Below are positions 1 through 6,062 of a stretch of 9,069 bases of DNA, one piece after another. The DNA comes from Bacteroidales bacterium UBA1745. Lineage in GTDB: Bacteria; Bacteroidota; Bacteroidia; Bacteroidales; UBA932. The notes beneath the pieces are model-generated. The model made no database searches, was not told where the DNA came from, and saw only the letters and a program-made list of their open reading frames with translations. The number at the start of each line of letters is the position of its first letter. Within the stretch, counting starts at the first letter, position 1. Position numbers and translations under genes: made by a program. The DNA lies in the NCBI GenBank assembly GCA_002314885.1, contig DCHT01000017.1:38565-47633 (forward strand). The letters are read 5' to 3'.

Positions 1-1242
1 GGCCCTGCCGGCTTCATCGCGGCCATATCAGCGGCCCGTCAGGGCGCAAAGGTTGCGATCATAGAGAAATACGGCTTCCTCGGCGGTATGGCGACTATGG
101 GCTATGTGGCCCCTCTGAGCGTATTCGCCCTCAAGAACGAACTCGTCATAGGCGGTATTCCTTGGGAATTCGTAAAGAGGCTCGAGTCTATGGGAGGAGC
201 CTTCATCGAGTGGCCGAAGGCGAATATCGACTTCGATGTCGAACTCTACAAACTCTGCTGCCAGAGGATGGTCCTCGAAGCCGGCGTGAAGATGTATATG
301 CATTCTTCCCTCATCGGCTGCGAGATGGAAGGCAAGACAGTCAGGAGCGTGGTGATTGAGAACAAAAACGGTCTGGAAACCCTCTCCGGCAAAGTTTTCA
401 TTGATTGCACCGGAGACGGAGACCTCGCCTGGATGGCCGGCGTCCCTATGCAGGAGAATCCTGACGGGGAAGTGCAGCCTTGTTCCTTCTGCTTCATCCT
501 CGCCGACGTGGACACAGAGAGCGATCTGCTCAACAAGTGTATGTACCACAACGGCATCAACGGCCCTAGCCAGTGCAAGCCTGTACGCGAGAAGCTGCTC
601 GCGCTCAAAGAAGCCGGCGCTCCTATCCCTGACTTCGGCGGACCTTGGTTCAACAATGTCCTCCACAAGGGTTGCGTGGCCGTGAACATCACCCGCCGCG
701 CCGCTGATTCCACCGACAACCGCAACTTCACCGACACTGAGTGCCAGCTGCGCGAGGATATCTTCACCTTCACCCAGTTGCTGAAGGAGAACTTCCCTGA
801 ATTCAAGAATTGCTATGTGGCCTCCACGGCTCCTCAGGCAGGCATACGCGAGTCCCGCCGCATCCTTGGCGTGCATACCGTCACTGCAGACGAGTACGTG
901 AACGCATATCACTACGAGGACAGCATCAGCCGCGGTATACATCCTATCGACCTTCACGCGTCCAAGGGCTCCGGCCAGTTCCGCATAGACCTGGATCAGC
1001 CTGCATACGTGCCATACCGAGCCCTGATAGCTCCGGATTATCCAAACCTGCTCTGCGCCGGAAGGTGCATTTCCACCGACCGCCAGGCCCTGGCTTCCCT
1101 GCGTGTGCAGGCCAGCTGTATGGGTACGGGACAGGCCGCCGGCGTCGCTGCAGCACAGAGCGTCGCAGCCGGATGCTCAGTCCAGAACATTGATACTCAG
1201 GCCCTTGTTGAAGAACTGAAGAATCTCGGAACTATACTTTGA
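1..1242 (+). CDS. FAD-dependent oxidoreductase (5' truncated by window edge)
   Basis: This is the C-terminal 413 residues of a flavoprotein of the FAD_oxidored type; the reading frame is open from base 1 and stops at TGA 1240-1242. The first visible residues, GPAGFIAAISAARQGAKVAI, are the end of the dinucleotide-binding GxGxxG fold, and the acidic E of 'IIEK' closes the second strand. Only about 10-15 residues are therefore likely missing. An internal 'CTGDGDLA' near visible residues 136-143 matches the family's ATGDGD motif. The C-terminal stretch from 'LLCAGRCIS' (around 351) through 'CMGTGQAAG' is the second FAD-contacting region. The substrate cannot be told from sequence; relatives are annotated only as FAD-dependent oxidoreductases, often near carbohydrate genes. 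The ATG at 88 is internal, not the start. The stop overlaps the next start by one base, implying translational coupling to thiL. Confidence 0.9.
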   Translation, partial: GPAGFIAAISAARQGAKVAIIEKYGFLGGMATMGYVAPLSVFALKNELVIGGIPWEFVKRLESMGGAFIEWPKANIDFDVELYKLCCQRMVLEAGVKMYMHSSLIGCEMEGKTVRSVVIENKNGLETLSGKVFIDCTGDGDLAWMAGVPMQENPDGEVQPCSFCFILADVDTESDLLNKCMYHNGINGPSQCKPVREKLLALKEAGAPIPDFGGPWFNNVLHKGCVAVNITRRAADSTDNRNFTDTECQLREDIFTFTQLLKENFPEFKNCYVASTAPQAGIRESRRILGVHTVTADEYVNAYHYEDSISRGIHPIDLHASKGSGQFRIDLDQPAYVPYRALIAPDYPNLLCAGRCISTDRQALASLRVQASCMGTGQAAGVAAAQSVAAGCSVQNIDTQALVEELKNLGTIL

Positions 1243-2261
1243 TGTTAGGGGAATTCAATCTGATCGACGAAATCAAGAAGCGCTTCCCGACCCCTGATGG
1301 GGTGACGGGAATTGGCGACGATTGCGCCATACTTCCACAGCATTCGGACCGTGAGACGCTCGTCTCTACGGATATGCTGATGGAGGGTGTGCACTTCCTG
1401 ATGGACGATGTTTCCCCATACGACTTGGGTTGGAAATCAGCTGCTGTCAACGTCAGTGACATAGCCGGAATGGGAGGACGACCTGAGGGTTGCTTCCTTT
1501 CCTTTGCTCTGCCTAAGACTTTGAATGATAATTGGTTGCTGCAGTTCATTGACGGCTTCAAGGCCCTCTGCGACCGCTTTGCCTGTCCTCTGCTGGGAGG
1601 CGATACTACTTCCTCGCTCGACCGACTTTGCATAAGTGTGACCGTGCTGGGTTCGTCAGTGAAACAACTGCCTGGTCAGGCTTGGACTCCAGGCTCAGCA
1701 AGGAGGCGCTCCGACGCCCGCAGCGGGGACCTTATCTGTGTCACCGGCAACCTCGGCGATTCCGCTGCCGGCCTGAAGGCCGTGCTTGACAGTGCTGGCA
1801 ATTCCAGTGCCTCTAACTGTCCGTCCTCCTCTGCTGCCGCGATTCTCCGCGAACGCCACTATCGCCCTATTCCTCAGGTTGAGGCCGGGCTTGTATTGTC
1901 CGCAACTCCTGAAGTGCACGCAATGATGGACATATCCGACGGCATCGGTTCAGACCTCAGGCACATTCTCAAGGCTTCTGAAGTCAGTGCCGAAGTCGAT
2001 GTCAATTCCATACCGCTCTCAAAGGAACTTATTCAGTTCTGCTCAGAACAGTCCACCGATGATTGCGACCCGCTGACCTTCGCTCTCGACGGGGGAGAGG
2101 ACTATCAGCTGCTGTTTACGGCTACTCCGGCTGCAGTTGAGGCGCTTAAGGCAAAGGGGCTGCGCTTTTATGTAATAGGTCGCATTACTGGTGCCAGCTC
2201 TGCTTGCCAACTCACCTGGCTCAATACTGACCGCGACTTTCACGGCTTCACTCATTTCTGA
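1242..2261 (+). CDS. thiL: Thiamine-monophosphate kinase ThiL
   Basis: The product is a 339-residue cytoplasmic kinase that phosphorylates thiamine monophosphate to the active cofactor thiamine diphosphate with ATP. The family motifs are present in order: GIGDDCAIL (23-31) for nucleotide and Mg2+ binding, STDMLMEGVHF (42-52), AVNVSDIAGMGGRP (68-81), LLGGDTTSS (117-125), CVTGNLGDSAAG in the middle, MMDISDGIGSDL (228-239), and DGGEDYQLL (283-291) near the C terminus. The acidic residues expected to bind metal are all retained. The linker before the CVTG motif is somewhat longer and Arg-rich (SARRRSDARSG), and a Ser/Ala-rich stretch follows the motif; neither should disrupt the core. The ATG at 1242 overlaps the preceding TGA (TGATG). 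An in-frame TTG at 1239 is possible but less likely. No other thiamine genes are in the window, so this is a housekeeping gene within a mixed operon. Confidence 0.95.
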   Translation: MLGEFNLIDEIKKRFPTPDGVTGIGDDCAILPQHSDRETLVSTDMLMEGVHFLMDDVSPYDLGWKSAAVNVSDIAGMGGRPEGCFLSFALPKTLNDNWLLQFIDGFKALCDRFACPLLGGDTTSSLDRLCISVTVLGSSVKQLPGQAWTPGSARRRSDARSGDLICVTGNLGDSAAGLKAVLDSAGNSSASNCPSSSAAAILRERHYRPIPQVEAGLVLSATPEVHAMMDISDGIGSDLRHILKASEVSAEVDVNSIPLSKELIQFCSEQSTDDCDPLTFALDGGEDYQLLFTATPAAVEALKAKGLRFYVIGRITGASSACQLTWLNTDRDFHGFTHF

Positions 2262-2270
2262 TTAAATTTA
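2238..2270 (+). promoter_or_regulatory. Weak Bacteroidota-type promoter candidate before the sugar kinase
   Basis: TAAATTTA at 2263-2270 matches the Bacteroidota -7 consensus TAnnTTTG except at the last base. TTTC at 2238-2241, 21 bases upstream, is one base from the -33 TTTG. Transcription would begin in the AT-rich 31-base gap before the kinase start at 2293. Two mismatches and partial overlap with the end of thiL make this only suggestive; read-through from thiL is equally possible. Confidence 0.2.
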
Positions 2271-2292
2271 CACACCACATATACCCAAACCT

Positions 2293-3483
2293 ATGCTTTG
2301 TCAAGACAAATTCCTCGAACTCTACCGCAAGTCGCCCGAAGGCCTCGCGTTCTGCCCGTACAGGGTCTGCCCGATCGGCGCCCATTCAGACCACAACCTC
2401 GGCAAGATCACCGGCTTTGCCATAGACAAGGGCATCCATATCGCATATTCGCCTAAGCAGAACGGCGTCGTCGAACTCTGTTCCCTCCAGTTTGAAAAGC
2501 GTGCGCAGTGGCACATACTGCAGGTTCCTGCCAAAAAGCAGGGCGACTGGGCTGACTATCTCCGCGGCGTGACTATGCTGCTTGGAGAGCGATATCCGCT
2601 CAAGAAGGGCCTCAGCGGCGTCATCGAGGGCAGTCTGCCAATCGGTGGACTCAGTTCCTCCGCAGCTGTGGCGCTGTCCTTCCTGCAGGCTCTCTGCGAC
2701 GTGAACAGCCTCGAACTCGAGCCTTCCGAGATGATTGAGATTTCCGTCCTGACCGAGAATAAATACGTGGGTGTGAACAGCGGCAAGCTCGACCAGAGCT
2801 GCGAGGTCTATTCCGCTAAGGACCGTCTCCTCTATCTGGACACCAAGGACGACAACTTCGAGCTCATCGAATTCGGCGGTGGCCAGGAGGTCCTGGATTC
2901 AAAATTGGCATTTGGAATCTTCTTCTCCGGTGTGGAGCGTACTCTCGCCGGCAGTAAATTCAATATGCGCGTGGATGAGGCTCGCAGTGCGGCATACGCC
3001 CTCAAGGCCCTCTCCGGAATGGAATACGGCAAATTCTCCGAGACCAATCTCCGCGAGGTTCCACGTGAGGTTTATGAGCAGTACAAGGCCCAGTTGCCGG
3101 AGACTTGGCGCAGGCGTGCCGAACATTGGTACACCGAATTCGACCGTGTTCAGCGTGGTGCGGAGGCTTGGCGTCGCGGCGACCTCGAGGGCTACGGCAA
3201 GCTCAGCTTCGAGAGCGGCTGGTCCAGCATCTATAACTGGGAAACAGGTTCTCCTGAGCTCAAGGCCCTTTACGAGATAATGACTCACACGGAGGGCATC
3301 TACGGCGGACGTTTCAGCGGGGCTGGCTTCAAGGGCTGCTGTATGGCTCTCATCGATCCTGCATACGCGGAGCAGATAGAGCGCAGTGTGACTGCCGAGT
3401 ACCTGAAGCAGTTCCCTGAACTTGAAGGCAAATATTCATTCCACCTCTGCCATTCGGCCGAAGGTGTAACTACAATCAAATAG
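2293..3483 (+). CDS. GHMP sugar kinase, probable galacturonokinase
   Basis: The product is a 396-residue cytoplasmic GHMP-superfamily sugar-1-kinase. The three GHMP motifs are present: sugar-binding motif PYRVCPIGAHSDH (22-34), ATP-binding loop PIGGLSSSAA (116-125), and C-terminal RFSGAGFKGCC (340-350). The catalytic base is probably D167 in 'GKLDQSC'. Galactokinases carry a GEHTDY motif whose Glu contacts the sugar's C6 hydroxyl. Here it is GAHSDH with Ala30, as in plant galacturonokinase (PYRICPLGAHIDH from memory). The resemblance extends over the C-terminal half: RAEHWY, an EAW-R-GDLE-YGKL segment, and GIYGGRFSGAGFKGCC all have close plant counterparts. The likely reaction is D-galacturonate + ATP to GalA-1-phosphate. 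The next two genes, a nucleotidyltransferase and a UDP-GlcA 4-epimerase, fit that product. Automated annotation will probably call it galactokinase. GHMP membership is certain; substrate is inferred. No Shine-Dalgarno sequence precedes the ATG. Confidence 0.85.
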   Translation: MLCQDKFLELYRKSPEGLAFCPYRVCPIGAHSDHNLGKITGFAIDKGIHIAYSPKQNGVVELCSLQFEKRAQWHILQVPAKKQGDWADYLRGVTMLLGERYPLKKGLSGVIEGSLPIGGLSSSAAVALSFLQALCDVNSLELEPSEMIEISVLTENKYVGVNSGKLDQSCEVYSAKDRLLYLDTKDDNFELIEFGGGQEVLDSKLAFGIFFSGVERTLAGSKFNMRVDEARSAAYALKALSGMEYGKFSETNLREVPREVYEQYKAQLPETWRRRAEHWYTEFDRVQRGAEAWRRGDLEGYGKLSFESGWSSIYNWETGSPELKALYEIMTHTEGIYGGRFSGAGFKGCCMALIDPAYAEQIERSVTAEYLKQFPELEGKYSFHLCHSAEGVTTIK

Positions 3484-3488
3484 TATAT

Positions 3489-4253
3489 ATGAAGTGCATC
3501 ATCATAGCAGCCGGTTACGCGACCAGACTGTATCCACTGACTGAGAATTTCCCCAAACCGCTGCTCAAAGTGCAGGACAAGCCGATCTTGGACTGGCTCA
3601 TCGAAGACATCGACGGCAGCGGCCTCGTGGACGAATATATAGTAGTCAGCAACCACAAGTTTGCCCACCATTTCGAGGACTGGGCCCGTCTCAACAACGA
3701 ATCCGGCCAGGTGTCGAGGATCAGTGTCGTGGACGACGGCACTTCCAGCAACGAAACCCGCCTGGGTGCCGTACGCGACATTCAGCTAGCCATCGACAGC
3801 CTGGAGGAAGTGCCTGCTGACGGCCTCCTCGTGATCGCGGGCGACAATGTGCTCGACTTCAGCCTTCAGCTTTTTGTGAATTATGCGGCGCAGAAGAAGA
3901 CCAGCGCGATTATGCGCTACTTCGAGCCTGACATCGCACGCTGCCGCAAGAGCGGAATCCTCGAGGTGGACGCCTCCGACAAGGTGCTCGGAATGGAAGA
4001 GAAACCGGCCGAGCCTAAGAGCAACTGGTGCTGTCCGCCTTTCTACTACTACACCCAGAAGGACGCCCAGCTCGTGGAAAAGGGCATTGCAGACGGCTGC
4101 GGAGTCGATGCTCCCGGCAGTTATGTGGCCTGGCTCTGCACCCAGACCGAAGTCCACGCGATGGAAATGCCCGGCAAGCGCTACGACATCGGCAACCTCG
4201 CCAGCTACGAACAGGTCCAGCGCGACTACCCAGGAATTTTGGCGCACAAGTAG
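3489..4253 (+). CDS. Sugar-1-phosphate nucleotidyltransferase (RmlA/GalU-like fold)
   Basis: The product is a 254-residue cytoplasmic nucleotidyltransferase that would join a sugar-1-phosphate to an NTP, releasing pyrophosphate. The N-terminal signature AAGYATRLYPLTENFPKPLL (7-26) holds the nucleotide-binding loop, with R13 and the likely catalytic K23. 'AGDNVLDF' (117-124) supplies the metal-binding Asp (D119). 'RYDIGN' near the C terminus is the usual sugar-contact segment. The glycine-rich loop reads GYATR rather than the common GxGTR. At about 250 residues it has only the core domain, without the C-terminal extensions of GlmU or ADP-glucose enzymes, and it is far shorter than plant UDP-sugar pyrophosphorylase. 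It starts five bases after the kinase stop, so the two are almost certainly co-translated. GalA-1-phosphate as substrate and UTP as donor are inferred from neighbours; sequence alone does not fix them. Confidence 0.88.
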   Translation: MKCIIIAAGYATRLYPLTENFPKPLLKVQDKPILDWLIEDIDGSGLVDEYIVVSNHKFAHHFEDWARLNNESGQVSRISVVDDGTSSNETRLGAVRDIQLAIDSLEEVPADGLLVIAGDNVLDFSLQLFVNYAAQKKTSAIMRYFEPDIARCRKSGILEVDASDKVLGMEEKPAEPKSNWCCPPFYYYTQKDAQLVEKGIADGCGVDAPGSYVAWLCTQTEVHAMEMPGKRYDIGNLASYEQVQRDYPGILAHK

Positions 4254-4255
4254 TG

Positions 4256-4282
4256 CCACTATTTATGCACCACTTTTTTATG
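4256..4282 (+). repeat. Short imperfect tandem repeat creating two in-frame ATGs
   Basis: CCACTATTTATG (4256-4267) and CCACTTTTTTATG (4270-4282) are near-copies. Each ends in an ATG (4265 and 4280) in the epimerase reading frame, 15 bases apart. The repeat fills the gap after the nucleotidyltransferase stop and gives the epimerase two tandem candidate starts. Confidence 0.5.
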
Positions 4283-5353
4283 AAACAAATGACACAGTTT
4301 AGCAGTAAGACAATAATTGTCACCGGCGCTGCCGGCTTCATCGGCAGCAATCTCGTGATGCGTCTCCTCAGGGAGAATGATGACATCAAGGTCATCGGCA
4401 TCGACAACCTCAACGAATACTATGACGTCAGGATCAAGCACTGGCGCCTTCAGCAGATAGACTCAATCGTGGCCTCCCGCGGCGGAAAAGTGGCCTGGAC
4501 GTTTGTGGAAGGCAACATCGCCGACAAGGCTCTCATCGAGAATATCTTCACGGAGCACAAGCCTCAGATCGTCGTGAACCTCGCCGCCCAGGCAGGTGTG
4601 CGCTATTCCATCACCAATCCGGACGCCTACATCGAGAGCAACCTCATCGGCTTCTACAACATACTTGAGGCCTGTCGTCACAATGAGGTGGAGCACCTCG
4701 TCTATGCCAGCAGTTCCAGCGTCTATGGCTCCAACAAGAAGGTGCCATACAGCACGGACGACAAGGTGGACAATCCTGTCAGCCTCTATGCGGCGACTAA
4801 GAAGAGCAACGAACTGATGGCCCACGCCTACAGCAAACTTTACAATATCCCGTCCACCGGCCTCCGTTTCTTCACGGTTTACGGTCCTGCCGGCCGTCCG
4901 GATATGGCCTACTTCGGCTTTACCAACAAGCTGCTTGAGGGCAAGACCATCCAGATATTCAACTACGGCAACTGCAAGCGCGATTTCACCTACGTCGACG
5001 ACATCGTGGAGGGCGTGCTCAGGGTAATGGCCAAGGCTCCAGCCAAGCAGACAGGCGAGGACGGCCTGCCGATTCCGCCTTATAAGGTCTACAACATCGG
5101 CAACAACTCGCCTGAGAACCTGCTCGACTTCGTGACCATACTCCAGGAGGAACTCATCGCCGCCGGCGTCCTGCCTGCTGACTACGACTTCGAGGCACAC
5201 AAGGAACTCGTGCCTATGCAGGCCGGCGACGTGCCTGTGACATACGCGGACACCAGCGCTCTCGAGGCCGACTTCGGCTTCAAGCCTAGCACCAGCCTCC
5301 GCGAAGGCCTCAGGAAGTTCGCTCAGTGGTACAAGGAATTCTATCTCTCCTAG
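4280..5353 (+). CDS. UDP-glucuronate 4-epimerase (NAD-dependent, SDR family)
   Basis: The product is a 357-residue extended short-chain dehydrogenase/reductase that interconverts UDP-glucuronate and UDP-galacturonate using bound NAD+. The Rossmann motif is GAAGFIG (16-22). 'IDNLNEYYD' shortly after it is characteristic of UDP-GlcA 4-epimerases rather than GalE. The active site contains ASSSSVYG (143-150) and YAATK (Y170, K174). 'RFFTVYGPAGRPDMA' is the substrate-loop signature, and the C-terminal 'MQAGDVPVTYADTSAL' followed by 'DFGFKPSTSLREG' is also typical of this subfamily. Length is slightly above the usual 335-350 residues. The ATG at 4280 is chosen because it leaves a short leader before the first beta strand; 4265 and 4289 are in-frame alternatives. 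The frame stays open upstream to 4028, but that overlaps the nucleotidyltransferase and does not resemble an epimerase. The gene completes the proposed galacturonate activation route. Confidence 0.93.
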   Translation: MKQMTQFSSKTIIVTGAAGFIGSNLVMRLLRENDDIKVIGIDNLNEYYDVRIKHWRLQQIDSIVASRGGKVAWTFVEGNIADKALIENIFTEHKPQIVVNLAAQAGVRYSITNPDAYIESNLIGFYNILEACRHNEVEHLVYASSSSVYGSNKKVPYSTDDKVDNPVSLYAATKKSNELMAHAYSKLYNIPSTGLRFFTVYGPAGRPDMAYFGFTNKLLEGKTIQIFNYGNCKRDFTYVDDIVEGVLRVMAKAPAKQTGEDGLPIPPYKVYNIGNNSPENLLDFVTILQEELIAAGVLPADYDFEAHKELVPMQAGDVPVTYADTSALEADFGFKPSTSLREGLRKFAQWYKEFYLS

Positions 5354-5355
5354 GG

Positions 5356-5979
5356 ATGAGACTCAGACTGCTCATATATCTTCTATTTGCGACACTTTCG
5401 ACGGCAGCGTTCGCCCAAGTTGCGGACACTACGTCTTTGGACGCGGTCCTCGACAAAGCCATTGCCGAGAAGAAGGCTCCTGCCTTCGACGAGAGCATCT
5501 ACGGCCTGCATCTGGGCGATCTCACCAGCGAGGAGCAGATACGCGCGGCCGTCGGCAGACAGGGCACTTTCAAAGGCAGCAATGTCGTCCGTGGAATGTT
5601 GGGCGACACGGGCAATGCCTTGAAATTCAGTAAGATATATTATGGCGGCTACACTTGGCTCGATGCGATATTCGTACTCTCCGACGACGGCCACCTCATC
5701 TCTTTGACTCTTCGCAACGACACTTGCAACTGTGCGGATATCCGTTTCGAGGAGGCCGAAAGCTATAAGGCATTGAAGGCGAAATATGACGCGAAATACG
5801 GCGATGGCCTCGAGACTTTCGACGGCGAATTCAGCAAGTTCGCCATCAACAACGGCCTCTCCAGCCAGGGTACAGTCTGGGATCTTTCCACCGCCTCCGG
5901 CCGCAAGGCAGTCATCGACCTATCCAACCGCAAGGGCCACGGCAATCACCGCAGTTTCGTGCTGGTTCTCACTTTGTAA
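5356..5979 (+). CDS. Secreted protein of unknown function with a CxC motif
   Basis: The product is 207 residues and I do not recognise its family. A Sec signal peptide is clear: basic MRLR, a hydrophobic core, and a probable cleavage after AFA (20), leaving a mature protein starting at Gln21, probably periplasmic. The mature part begins with an acidic, probably helical stretch. Next come 'YGLHLGDLTSEEQ' and a Gly/aromatic region (YYGGYTW), then alternating segments that look like beta strands. The only two cysteines form a CxC (C124, C126) after 'LRND', which could be a redox or metal-binding pair. The start codon lies two bases after the epimerase stop; an in-frame GTG at 5326 would bury the signal peptide's basic end, so ATG 5356 is preferred. 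Location in the operon suggests co-expression with the sugar-nucleotide genes, but no functional link is visible. Confidence 0.8.
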   Translation: MRLRLLIYLLFATLSTAAFAQVADTTSLDAVLDKAIAEKKAPAFDESIYGLHLGDLTSEEQIRAAVGRQGTFKGSNVVRGMLGDTGNALKFSKIYYGGYTWLDAIFVLSDDGHLISLTLRNDTCNCADIRFEEAESYKALKAKYDAKYGDGLETFDGEFSKFAINNGLSSQGTVWDLSTASGRKAVIDLSNRKGHGNHRSFVLVLTL

Positions 5980-5984
5980 TTTTT

Positions 5985-6061
5985 TTGAATAATTGAGCAA
6001 CGTTACGGCTGAATCGTGCATCTATTCAACCGTGTATTTGTGAATGCTCTAATTAATTCAA
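5985..6061 (+). repeat. Long imperfect inverted repeat, two-tier stem-loop, in the 83-base intergenic gap
   Basis: The outer arms TTGAATAATTGAGCA (5985-5999) and TGCTCTAATTAATTCAA (6045-6061) pair over 15 base pairs with single bulges at T6050 and A6056. Nested inside, ACGGCTGAAT (6005-6014) pairs with ATTCAACCGT (6024-6033) over nine of ten positions (mismatch C6009/A6029) around a 9-base loop. The right arm ends one base before the lipoprotein ATG at 6063. There is no T-run downstream of either arm in its reading direction, so it does not look like an intrinsic terminator; the T-run at 5980-5986 lies on the 5' side. It may be a structured mRNA leader or a small palindromic element. The rest of the 5980-6062 gap shows nothing else convincing; TGTATTTG at 6033-6040 resembles a -7 box but has no -33 partner. 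Confidence 0.65.
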
Positions 6062-6062
6062 T

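Noticed and set aside
28..957. Long open frame of 309 residues on the - strand
   Set aside because: It lies wholly opposite the FAD oxidoreductase gene, whose motifs are clear. Its translation is Val/His/Ala-rich with no family pattern, as expected from the complement of GC-rich codons.
3453..3462. Perfect 10-base palindrome TTCGGCCGAA
   Set aside because: It is within the kinase coding sequence, is short, and has no loop or repeat copies nearby; likely chance from codons for Ser-Ala-Glu.
2293..3483. Plain galactokinase (galK) annotation
   Set aside because: The sugar-binding motif is GAHSDH rather than GEHTDY, and the neighbours are a nucleotidyltransferase and a UDP-GlcA 4-epimerase rather than galT, galE or galM.
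4028..4279. Upstream extension of the epimerase frame giving a 441-residue protein
   Set aside because: The extra residues overlap the nucleotidyltransferase out of frame, are Arg-rich and unlike any epimerase N terminus; the Rossmann strand begins just after ATG 4280.
4463..5200. Open frame of 245 residues on the - strand
   Set aside because: It is antisense to the well-supported UDP-glucuronate 4-epimerase and shows no recognisable domain or start context.
6033..6040. TGTATTTG as a -7 promoter box for the lipoprotein gene
   Set aside because: It differs from TAnnTTTG and no TTTG lies at the expected distance upstream; it also falls across the inner stem and loop of the inverted repeat.
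5980..6061. Intrinsic terminator between the CxC protein and the lipoprotein
   Set aside because: The T-run (5980-5986) lies before the stem rather than after it, and no T-run follows the right arm; the structure is better described as an inverted repeat of unknown role.
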